Source: Trichococcus collinsii
GTDB taxonomy: Bacteria > Bacillota > Bacilli > Lactobacillales > Aerococcaceae
DNA length: 64,000 bases
Reading direction: 5' to 3'
NCBI RefSeq assembly: GCF_900107505.1
Contig: NZ_FNQH01000007.1
Location: forward strand, 1 to 64,000
A program made the position numbers and the translations under genes. This document shows positions 18,147-25,047 of the stretch, piece by piece (position 1 is the first letter of the stretch; the number at the start of each line of letters is the position of its first letter). The notes under the pieces were generated by a model that did no database searches, was not told the origin of the DNA, and saw only the letters and a program-made list of their open reading frames with translations.

Positions 18147-19658
18147 TTATCTTACAACACTTGATTCTTCCAGGTCAACCATCTCAGGATGTGCTGGTTC
18201 ACTTGAAGGCAATTCTGAAGGTTCCATTGCTTCTTCAGGAACCCCGAATAAAAAGGTTGCTACAAATCCTCCCGCATAAGCTGCTATTAAGCCTAATGCA
18301 TATCCCCACCACAGGTTGTTCGAAATCAACGGCAATAAAGCTACACCTGACGGACCGATCGCTGTTGCTCCAACTCCGCCAATTGCACCGATCACTGCAC
18401 CGCCAATACCGCCACCAATGCAAGCGGTGATGAACGGACGGCCTAAAGGCAGCGTTACTGCGTAAATTAGTGGTTCTCCAATTCCTAAAATTCCAACAGG
18501 TAATGCCCCTTTGATCATATTCGTCAGCTGTTTATTTTTACGGCACTTTACCCAAAGAGCCAATGCCGCTCCAACCTGACCGGCACCTGCCATTGCCAGG
18601 ATCGGCAAGAGTAAGGTCATACCTTGCGTCGAAATCATTTCGATATGAATCGGTGTTAATATTTGGTGGAGTCCGAACATCACCATTGGCAAGAACGTAG
18701 CGCCCAGAACGAATCCTGCAAAAGCGCCGCCCACATTCAGGACCCAAGTGATTGCTCCAACCAAGCTAGAAGAAATAACACCTGCAATCGGCATAATCAA
18801 GAAAATTGTTAATATTCCGATTAGCAGTAAAGAAATTGTTGGTGTCACAATGACGTCGATGGAATCTGGAATGAATTTGCGCAACCATTTTTCAACAATG
18901 GATAATAGAAAGACCGCAAAGATAACTCCAATAATTCCGCCTTGTCCTGCAACTAAATTGCCGCCTGTAAATACATTTGGCAAAGGCAGTTCCGGATTCA
19001 TCCCGGTTAGATAGATGATTCCGGCTACAACCCCGCCGAGCCCTTCTGTCGCGCCAAATACTTTTGCAGCATTAATCCCAACGTAGATGTTTAAGTAGGC
19101 AAAGAGGCCGCTTTTAATAATATTCAACACAACGACAAGGGTTACCCATGATTCGCCGCTCAAAGAGCCAGCGGTCAGCATATTCTGCATGACAGACGCT
19201 ATTCCGCCAATAATACCGGCTCCAACGAATGCTGGGATTAATGGAACAAAAATATTAGCGATGGACTTTAGTGCTCGTTTAAAAGGAGTATTGTTCTTGT
19301 TTTTCTGATTGGCTTTCGTGATTGCAGCTTTCCTTTCAGCTTCTTCGCGGCCAGACAAAGTTGCGCTAGTTGATGGTTGCATCGGGATGACTTCTCCTAA
19401 CCGCACACCCGCCATGCCGACCATTTCATTTGCTACTTTATTTACAATTCCAGGGCCTAAGACAACTTGCAAGGTGTCATCTTCAACGATTCCTAGCACA
19501 CCATCGATTTTTTTTAATCCATCCAAATTAACGCTTGCGTTGTCTTTGATGTCCATCCGTACCCGTGTCATGCAGTGAATCACTTTATTGACATTTCCCA
19601 TACCGCCAACTTGCGCATAGATTTCTCTAGCTAAACGTTGTTCTTTTGTTTCAGCCAT
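18147..19658 (-). CDS. murP: PTS EIIBC, N-acetylmuramic acid-type
   Basis: A 503-residue phosphotransferase EIIBC. The EIIB domain is N-terminal with phosphorylated C29 in [14 protein letters not shown]; the EIIC domain from about residue 120 has some ten helices ([19 protein letters not shown] first, [18 protein letters not shown] near the end). No EIIA domain is attached, as in MurP and sucrose-type EIIBC proteins that borrow EIIA from elsewhere. Placed between murQ and murR, it should import MurNAc or MurNAc-GlcNAc as the 6-phosphate. ATG 19658 follows GGAGGG. Confidence 0.9.
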   Translation of the reverse strand: MAETKEQRLAREIYAQVGGMGNVNKVIHCMTRVRMDIKDNASVNLDGLKKIDGVLGIVEDDTLQVVLGPGIVNKVANEMVGMAGVRLGEVIPMQPSTSATLSGREEAERKAAITKANQKNKNNTPFKRALKSIANIFVPLIPAFVGAGIIGGIASVMQNMLTAGSLSGESWVTLVVVLNIIKSGLFAYLNIYVGINAAKVFGATEGLGGVVAGIIYLTGMNPELPLPNVFTGGNLVAGQGGIIGVIFAVFLLSIVEKWLRKFIPDSIDVIVTPTISLLLIGILTIFLIMPIAGVISSSLVGAITWVLNVGGAFAGFVLGATFLPMVMFGLHQILTPIHIEMISTQGMTLLLPILAMAGAGQVGAALALWVKCRKNKQLTNMIKGALPVGILGIGEPLIYAVTLPLGRPFITACIGGGIGGAVIGAIGGVGATAIGPSGVALLPLISNNLWWGYALGLIAAYAGGFVATFLFGVPEEAMEPSELPSSEPAHPEMVDLEESSVVR

Positions 19659-19686
19659 TTTTGTACCCTCCTAGGTTAATGTTTTT

Positions 19687-20577
19687 TTACACGATTGTTT
19701 TACGAATAAATCCTTTTGCAGCAATTAATTTTTCGCGGGCTTCTGCTTGCGAAGAGTCGTTTAAAATCATGACGATTGCAAGTTTTACTTGATGATCTGC
19801 AGCTTCAAACATTTCGCTGGCGACCTCATATGAACATTCCGTTGCATCCATGATAATGCGCTTAGCGCGTTCTTCTAGTTTTTTATTTGATGGCTTTACA
19901 TCCACCATTAAATTCTGGTAAACTTTCCCGATTCCGACCATGGCGGCTGTCGATAGCATATTTAATATTAATTTCTGGGCTGTTCCTGACTTCAAGCGTG
20001 TTGAACCGGTCAAAATCTCTGGCCCGACTTCAACTTCAATAGGAAGTTGAGAAAATGCACTGATTTCGGCCGCTTTATTGCATGAAATCGTAGCCGTCAT
20101 TGCGCCAACCTTTCCGGCGTATTCCAGTCCGCCAATGACATAAGGTGTCCTTCCGCTAGCCGCAATTCCGATAACAATATCTTTTTTGGTCAATTCGATC
20201 GCTGCCAAATCTTGTGCGCCCAATTCTTTTGAATCTTCAGCGCCTTCTACAGCTAACGTCATTGCTTTCATTCCTCCAGCAATCAATCCTTGTACCATAC
20301 TTGGATCGACACTAAAAGTAGGTACACATTCAGCTGCATCCAATACTCCCAATCGTCCGCTCGTTCCAGCGCCCATATAAATTAAACGTCCTTCTTGATT
20401 AAAAGATTGTATGATTGCATTGGCTACTTTAGTGATTTGTGGAATCTCAAGTGATACGGCGTTTGCAACAGTTTGATCCTCTTGATTCATAAGCCGTAGT
20501 AATTCTTCCGTGGATAATGTATCCAATGCCATTGTTTGTTCGTTTCTTGTTTCTGTTGCTAATTTACCTAAATTCAT
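19687..20577 (-). CDS. murQ: N-acetylmuramic acid 6-phosphate etherase
   Basis: A 296-residue SIS-domain etherase that splits MurNAc-6P into GlcNAc-6P and lactate. Visible motifs: ATETRNEQTMALDTLS near the start, GRLIYMGAGTSGRLGVLDAAEC (SIS loop), GIAASGRTPYVIGGLEYA and SGTAQKLILNMLSTAAMVGIGKVY. ATG 20577 preferred to ATG 20583, which is only 3 nt from GAGGGG. It overlaps the mupG end by 14 nt, indicating coupling. Follows mupG and precedes murP. Confidence 0.95.
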   Translation of the reverse strand: MNLGKLATETRNEQTMALDTLSTEELLRLMNQEDQTVANAVSLEIPQITKVANAIIQSFNQEGRLIYMGAGTSGRLGVLDAAECVPTFSVDPSMVQGLIAGGMKAMTLAVEGAEDSKELGAQDLAAIELTKKDIVIGIAASGRTPYVIGGLEYAGKVGAMTATISCNKAAEISAFSQLPIEVEVGPEILTGSTRLKSGTAQKLILNMLSTAAMVGIGKVYQNLMVDVKPSNKKLEERAKRIIMDATECSYEVASEMFEAADHQVKLAIVMILNDSSQAEAREKLIAAKGFIRKTIV

Positions 20578-21661
20578 TCTCATAAACCCCTCTTTTTAAG
20601 TCTTTATTCAATTGAATCTCGAATTGTTGACCAGCGGCAAACCAATCCAATAATGGAATATCCTCTGGGATAATCTGAGCCACGACGTTTACTTTTTTGT
20701 CGGCTGGTAAATGATGAAGCGTTATTTGAATTTCTCCCGCATAGCGTCCATAAAGCTGGTTGTCCAAAGTAACGCTTCCCTTTGGACGGGGCTTCTGGCC
20801 TTCAGGTTGAACGATTCCAATCTGCTTAAAGCGAGCAGCGGCACTGCGCAGCACATCGCGCGCCGGATCCCAACGGTTCTGATGGTTTCCCAAAACGATC
20901 TGCGTATAAGCAGATCGTTTTTCGGGTGTCGCGAACAAGAGTAGGCGATCTTCATTGAAATACGCCTCAAATTGAAGTTGGGTTTTATAGTCTATTTCTG
21001 GATCACCAATATAAACATCATCCACCAAGCAGTCTTCAAGCAATTCAATCGTTGCTGCCAACGGATGCATATGGCGATGTTTTTCGAGAGTCGGTAAACT
21101 TTCAAATAAAGGGCCTCTCAGTGATGCGTTCCCGGGAACAAAAGCCATTATACGAAACCCTAATTGTTTCAACCACCTATTTTTAGCAATCAGAACCGTT
21201 TTAGCTATCCCTGTTTCTGGCCTAGGATAATAATTATGCCACGCTTCCAAGTTTTGAAAATCAGCCCCAGCAATCCTTAATTCCGCAACATCTGTATCGG
21301 CGATCGTGCTGGCATTCAGAGAAATCTTCATTGAATGCGACAAATCAGCGATAACTTGATTTGAAATGCCGTAATCTATTCGTAAACCAGTTATGCCGGT
21401 TGAAATTATTGCTGAAGGATCTTCAAAAGACAACCCAATTTTATTTAAAGCTGACCCTGAAATATCAACCATCAACTCCATCCCTAAATTCTTTGACCAA
21501 CTCCCCAATGTAGTCAAGCGTTCAAGATACTTTGTGCTGTCGTCTTCCGGAATGTGTAGCGAAGAAAAAACACCATTAAAACCACTATTTTTCATGGAAC
21601 GTAGATAGTCTATTGTCTCCTTTGCTAAATCCTCTCCAAGAAAAACCGAAATGCCTAACAT
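20564..21661 (-). CDS. mupG: 6-phospho-N-acetylmuramidase MupG (DUF871)
   Basis: A 365-residue DUF871 protein: TIM-barrel glycosidase domain then a beta-barrel C-terminal domain (LYGRYAGEIQITLHHLPADKKVNVVAQIIPEDIPLLDWF). MLGISVFLGEDLAKETIDYLRSMKNSGF is the family start; DNA places ATG 21661 four nt after AAAGGGGTGG. In Staphylococcus aureus MupG hydrolyses MurNAc-6P-GlcNAc inside the cell, and the operon there has the same order mupG-murQ-murP-murR. First gene of the operon, behind a promoter with a dyad and a cre-like site. Confidence 0.9.
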   Translation of the reverse strand: MLGISVFLGEDLAKETIDYLRSMKNSGFNGVFSSLHIPEDDSTKYLERLTTLGSWSKNLGMELMVDISGSALNKIGLSFEDPSAIISTGITGLRIDYGISNQVIADLSHSMKISLNASTIADTDVAELRIAGADFQNLEAWHNYYPRPETGIAKTVLIAKNRWLKQLGFRIMAFVPGNASLRGPLFESLPTLEKHRHMHPLAATIELLEDCLVDDVYIGDPEIDYKTQLQFEAYFNEDRLLLFATPEKRSAYTQIVLGNHQNRWDPARDVLRSAAARFKQIGIVQPEGQKPRPKGSVTLDNQLYGRYAGEIQITLHHLPADKKVNVVAQIIPEDIPLLDWFAAGQQFEIQLNKDLKRGVYENEFR

Positions 21662-21673
21662 AGAACCACCCCT

Positions 21674-21688
21674 TTGAAAACGCTTTTC
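21674..21688. promoter_or_regulatory. cre-like site in mupG leader
   Basis: TTGAAAACGCTTTTC differs at two fixed positions from WTGNAARCGNWWNCA. It lies just before the mupG ribosome site, downstream of the promoter, where CcpA could block elongation. Confidence 0.5.
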
Positions 21689-21698
21689 CAACAAATTC

Positions 21699-21726
21699 AT
21701 TGTAGCATAATGAAATAAAATTTCAA
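21699..21726 (-). promoter_or_regulatory. Promoter of mupG-murQ-murP
   Basis: Minus strand TTGAAA (21721-21726), 16-nt spacer, TACAAT (21699-21704) with an upstream TGC extension. Confidence 0.8.
21711..21725. promoter_or_regulatory. Candidate MurR operator, proximal
   Basis: Perfect dyad TGAAAT-AAA-ATTTCA covering the -35 and spacer of the mupG promoter. RpiR-type regulators commonly bind TGAAA/TTTCA dyads. Confidence 0.65.
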
Positions 21727-21901
21727 GCTTTGGCTAACAAATGAATGTTGCTTAAGTTTTATTCGAACATTTAAAAAGACTTTTTAAGGCTGTTTTTACA
21801 AGGTTTTTGAGTATTTTTACTTGAAAAAATTTTTCGGAAAATGTTCCTTGTTTTTTATTTTTCATAAATATATGATTTCACATAAATTTGATACATTTTA
21901 G

Positions 21902-21916
21902 TGAAATTAAATTTCA
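21902..21916. promoter_or_regulatory. Candidate MurR operator, distal
   Basis: Perfect dyad TGAAAT-TAA-ATTTCA, identical to the proximal site except for one spacer base and centred 191 bp from it. The rest of the 376-nt gap holds a cre-like site, the promoter, the amt terminator and a weak hairpin (GTGAGCG/CGCTTAC, 21926-21943). Confidence 0.55.
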
Positions 21917-21959
21917 ATTTGGTGGGTGAGCGTGTGGACGCTTACTAGTGGTTCATAAA

Positions 21960-22003
21960 AAATAGTAGCCACAAACCTCAGCCGTGGTTTGTGGCTACTA
22001 TTT
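21960..22003. terminator. Terminator after amt
   Basis: Perfect 18-bp stem (21960-21977 with 21986-22003), loop TCAGCCGT, with an A-run on the left that becomes a U-tract on the minus strand. Confidence 0.93.
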
Positions 22004-22037
22004 ATAGTTATTATTTATTTTGTCTTTGTTTTTCGGT

Positions 22038-23717
22038 TTAGTAATATTTTAGGGCTGCTGGGCCTGAATCACTATTACTGATACGGAAGGCATCGGCAAC
22101 CGGGGAAACGAAGACTTTACCGTCACCGACATGACCCGTGTATAAAGCGCGACGGGCAGCGCGGATGACTTCTTCGACAGGCACTTCGCTGATGATCGTT
22201 TCGATGCGGACTTTCGGTAAAAGATTGCCCTCAGCCTTCGCACCACGATAGAAGGTTTGTTGGCCTTTTTGGAGCCCGTAACCATGCACGGATGTTACCG
22301 TCATGCCGGTTACGCCGATAGCGTTCAATTCCGCTTTCAGACGCTCCAGTTTATCCGGATTGGCAATGATTTCCACTTTGTTCATCGTGAAGCCTGAATC
22401 AGCCAATTTGAAGGATCCAATTTTGCTGAGATCTACTTCTTGGACAGTAGGAACTGCAGCAGGTTTGCTGTTGTCCGTCACGTAATCTTCGAATGCGGTC
22501 GTTGCGACAAAGTCGTGGTAGCTTGAAGTCAAGCCATGCTCAGCGACGTCCATACCGACGATTTCTTCTTCAGCAGTAACGCGGAGACCCATTGTCTTTT
22601 GGATGACCTTGAAGACTATGTACATGGAACCAGCTGTGTAGGCTGCTACAGATGCGACCCCCAAAGCTTGGACCCCCAGCATGTTGAAACCGCCTCCGTA
22701 CAATAATCCACCATCAGTTGCGAAGACACCGACTAAGAGTGTTCCTAAGGCACCATTCACGCCATGTACACTGAAAGCACCGACAGGATCATCGAACTTT
22801 AACTTTTGATCGACGAATTCAACAGCAAGCACAATGGCAAATCCGGCGATGAATCCGATGGCGATAGCGCCGAAAGGAGATACGACGGCACAGCCTGCAG
22901 TAATCGCTACGAGACCTGCCAATGAACCGTTCAGCGCCATTGATACATCGGGCTTACCATATTTTTTCCAAGTGAATAAGAGAGTGACCAGAGTAGCTGT
23001 GACTGCGGATAAGTTTGTATTCAAGAAGATAGTACCGATCAAGGCAAGGGTTTCGTCACCGGTTGCTGCAACGGTTGAAGCTCCGTTGAATCCGAACCAT
23101 GCGAACCATAGGATGAATACGCCAAGGGCACCAATCGTTAAATTGTGACCAGGAATGACTTGTGCTTTACCATCTTTATATTTTCCGATACGCGGACCGA
23201 CAATAGCAGCACCGACAATAGCAGCGATGCCTCCGACCATATGCACGGCTGTGGATCCAGCGAAGTCTATGAAGCCCATTTGAGCTAACCATCCGCCGCC
23301 CCAGATCCAGTGACCCGAGATCGGATAGATAATTAAGGAGATGATGAAAGAGTACACGAGATAAGAGCTGAATTTTGTTCTTTCCGCAACAGCTCCGGAT
23401 ACGATTGTCGCTGCAGTTGCCGCGAATACGTTTTGGAACATGAAGTGTACGGTTCCGGGAATGGTGGAATCAAGTCCATCCATAAATAGGGCAGGCGTTC
23501 CGATGATGCCGGCAATATCGTCTCCGAACATGATACTGTATCCGATGAGGAAGAATCCCAACGATCCGAGCACAAAGTCCATAAGATTTTTCATAATGAT
23601 GTTCGCCGCGTTCTTGGCGCGAGTGAATCCCGTCTCAACCATAGCGAAACCGGCTTGCATAAAGAATACCAATACCGTTCCCACTAAGGTCCATAATGTG
23701 TCTACTGATGAAAACAT
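22038..23717 (-). CDS. amt: Ammonium transporter fused to a PII domain
   Basis: A 559-residue protein. Residues 1 to about 400 are an Amt/Rh channel of 11 helices (WTLVGTVLVFFMQAGFAMVETGFTRAKNAANI start; DFAGSTAVHMVGGIAAIVGA with the pore histidine region; DDPVGAFSVHGVNGALGTL with the second). After a 45-residue linker, residues 445-559 form a complete PII signal domain: MNKVEIIANPDKLERLKAEL, T-loop GYGLQKGQQTFYRGAKAEG with a tyrosine near 490, LPKVRIETII and the B-loop TGHVGDGKVFV. In most bacteria PII (GlnK) is separate and plugs the Amt pore when nitrogen is ample. ATG 23717 follows GGAGGAGG. A perfect GlnR box lies upstream. Confidence 0.95.
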   Translation of the reverse strand: MFSSVDTLWTLVGTVLVFFMQAGFAMVETGFTRAKNAANIIMKNLMDFVLGSLGFFLIGYSIMFGDDIAGIIGTPALFMDGLDSTIPGTVHFMFQNVFAATAATIVSGAVAERTKFSSYLVYSFIISLIIYPISGHWIWGGGWLAQMGFIDFAGSTAVHMVGGIAAIVGAAIVGPRIGKYKDGKAQVIPGHNLTIGALGVFILWFAWFGFNGASTVAATGDETLALIGTIFLNTNLSAVTATLVTLLFTWKKYGKPDVSMALNGSLAGLVAITAGCAVVSPFGAIAIGFIAGFAIVLAVEFVDQKLKFDDPVGAFSVHGVNGALGTLLVGVFATDGGLLYGGGFNMLGVQALGVASVAAYTAGSMYIVFKVIQKTMGLRVTAEEEIVGMDVAEHGLTSSYHDFVATTAFEDYVTDNSKPAAVPTVQEVDLSKIGSFKLADSGFTMNKVEIIANPDKLERLKAELNAIGVTGMTVTSVHGYGLQKGQQTFYRGAKAEGNLLPKVRIETIISEVPVEEVIRAARRALYTGHVGDGKVFVSPVADAFRISNSDSGPAALKYY

Positions 23718-23796
23718 AATAATTCCTCCTCCTGTCGTAGTATAGTCTTAGTTTATAGAAATAATTTTATTGATGCTATATCCTGCTTACGTTCCG

Positions 23797-23813
23797 TGTT
23801 AGAATATATAACA
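23797..23813. promoter_or_regulatory. GlnR box upstream of amt
   Basis: TGTTA-GAATATA-TAACA matches TGTNA-N7-TNACA exactly, 80 nt upstream of the amt start, so amt is probably in the GlnR regulon with glnRA. No convincing sigma-A promoter could be fixed nearby. Confidence 0.85.
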
Positions 23814-23848
23814 AAGCTATTAAACCAGCGTTCGAAAGCGTTTAAATG

Positions 23849-23890
23849 TCAATTTGATGAGAATGTTAATATGAATTCTCATCAAATTGA
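23849..23890. repeat. Perfect inverted repeat upstream of amt
   Basis: 16-bp perfect arms (23849-23864 TCAATTTGATGAGAAT and 23875-23890) around a 10-nt spacer. No T-run follows on either strand and it lies beyond the terminator of the neighbouring gene, so it is not an obvious terminator. Confidence 0.85.
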
Positions 23891-24040
23891 AGTAATGTTG
23901 GATGGTTTTGTATTTTTTTGGTCAATATGATTAAAATAAATCTAACATGAGAGAGTAGGGAATATGACGGATGTCAGAATCACTGACAAGAGCGGCGTCA
24001 CATCAGCAGGAATATCTGGCGCAAAGTAAAATTCTACAGC

Positions 24041-24086
24041 AAAAAGCCGTAAGGAAACATGATCCACATGCGTCCATTACGGCTTT
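24041..24086. terminator. Terminator of hypothetical gene
   Basis: AAAAAGCCGTAAGGA pairs with TCCATTACGGCTTTT (one bulge) around a 19-nt loop; U-rich on the minus strand after the stem. Confidence 0.8.
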
Positions 24087-24104
24087 TGGTATTTTTGGTA
24101 TCTT

Positions 24105-24470
24105 CTAAAAGTTAATGATCCAGTCCATTTCCGATAATTCAATCAATGGCAGCTCGATCGCTTCCTCTTTTAATGCCTTCTCGAACCCTTCTATTGAAAA
24201 AGGGCCTTTTACAGATTCAATTCTTCTATCAATAATAAAATATTCGAATGCTTCATTATGTTCTTTTTCAAGAATGATAAATTCATCGGTCCAATTCAAT
24301 CGTGTAATATAGCCCTGGATGCTTCCAGTAGGGTAGCGATAAGATGAAGGCAGATGGAAAAGGTTTTGCCAAGAAGCGCACTGTCTCAAAAATAGGCCTT
24401 CTCCGACCGGTATTCTAAATTTAGCAATTTTGGATATTTCAGGCAACATTCTATTTTTCCACACTAGCAT
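24105..24470 (-). CDS. Hypothetical protein, 121 aa
   Basis: I do not recognise this protein. It is soluble, without signal peptide or helices long enough to span a membrane: MLVWKNRMLPEISKIAKFRI, then SYRYPTGSIQGYITRLNWTDEF, and an acidic C-terminal half ending ELSEMDWIINF. ATG 24470 follows AAGGGGGGAA with very short spacing; ATG 24449 is an alternative. It stands alone between amt and nrdD and has its own terminator, which supports a real gene. Codon use fits, but the function is open. Confidence 0.65.
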   Translation of the reverse strand: MLVWKNRMLPEISKIAKFRIPVGEGLFLRQCASWQNLFHLPSSYRYPTGSIQGYITRLNWTDEFIILEKEHNEAFEYFIIDRRIESVKGPFSIEGFEKALKEEAIELPLIELSEMDWIINF

Positions 24471-24843
24471 TTCCCCCCTTTTATCTGCTCATTCTTTTGG
24501 CATCCCAGCGGCATAAGAACCGAAAAATGGATCCGAAAAAAAGAATGAATCGCTTACATTTGTGACAAGTCATAGTATAACTGCTTTTTTTTACAAAGTA
24601 CAGTAAATTCTATTGATTTTATGTACTTTATATGTTTTTTAACATTTTTTTTAATATTTAATATTAGGAGCATTGTTCGGGAATCGAAACAGATAAGTTG
24701 AGTTTATTTGACTATTGTTTCTGTTCAGCCTATGTATGTGAGAGTCTGATAAGGAAATAGCAAACAATTCATTTTAAGGGCATTTTCTTATTGACCAAAA
24801 AGAAAAAATGTGTCTGCTGGCGATAGGTGTATTTCCGTTTGAA
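24471..24843. other. AT-rich intergenic stretch without gene
   Basis: No coding frame with a ribosome site is seen. It holds an inverted repeat AAAGTACA (24595-24602) / TGTACTTT (24622-24629) and long T-runs. It serves as upstream region for the hypothetical gene and for nrdD. Confidence 0.6.
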
Positions 24844-24859
24844 ACACTATATATTGTGG
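24844..24859. promoter_or_regulatory. NrdR box 1
   Basis: ACACTATATATTGTGG closely fits the NrdR consensus acaCwAtATaTwGtgt, in the region upstream of nrdD. Confidence 0.85.
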
Positions 24860-24874
24860 TGGAAATTTCTGCGT

Positions 24875-24890
24875 GGATGATATATAGTAT
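24875..24890. promoter_or_regulatory. NrdR box 2
   Basis: GGATGATATATAGTAT shares the ATATATAG core and starts exactly 31 bp after box 1, three helical turns, the usual NrdR pairing. Confidence 0.75.
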
Positions 24891-25047
24891 ACAAAGAGAA
24901 TCGAAAACAGAGACTACTTTAAGTGGAGGCATCCAACTTGAGCAACGCGTCCCGCAAGGAAAGCTTGCTCATTTTGTAACGACCTCTTACTTTTTATTAG
25001 CTTTTTTTGCATGTTCGGTTAATTTTTAACTAAGGAGTGGGAAAAAT

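Noticed and set aside
21829-21843. CodY-box-like ATTTTTCGGAAAATG
   Set aside because: Three mismatches to AATTTTCWGAAAATT in an AT-rich region, far from any start; too weak.
23826-23846. cre-like TCGAAAGCGTTTAAA near amt
   Set aside because: Two fixed positions mismatch and it lies well upstream; chance is likely.
24808-25029. 73-residue open frame before nrdD
   Set aside because: Contains both NrdR boxes and has no ribosome site or family signal.
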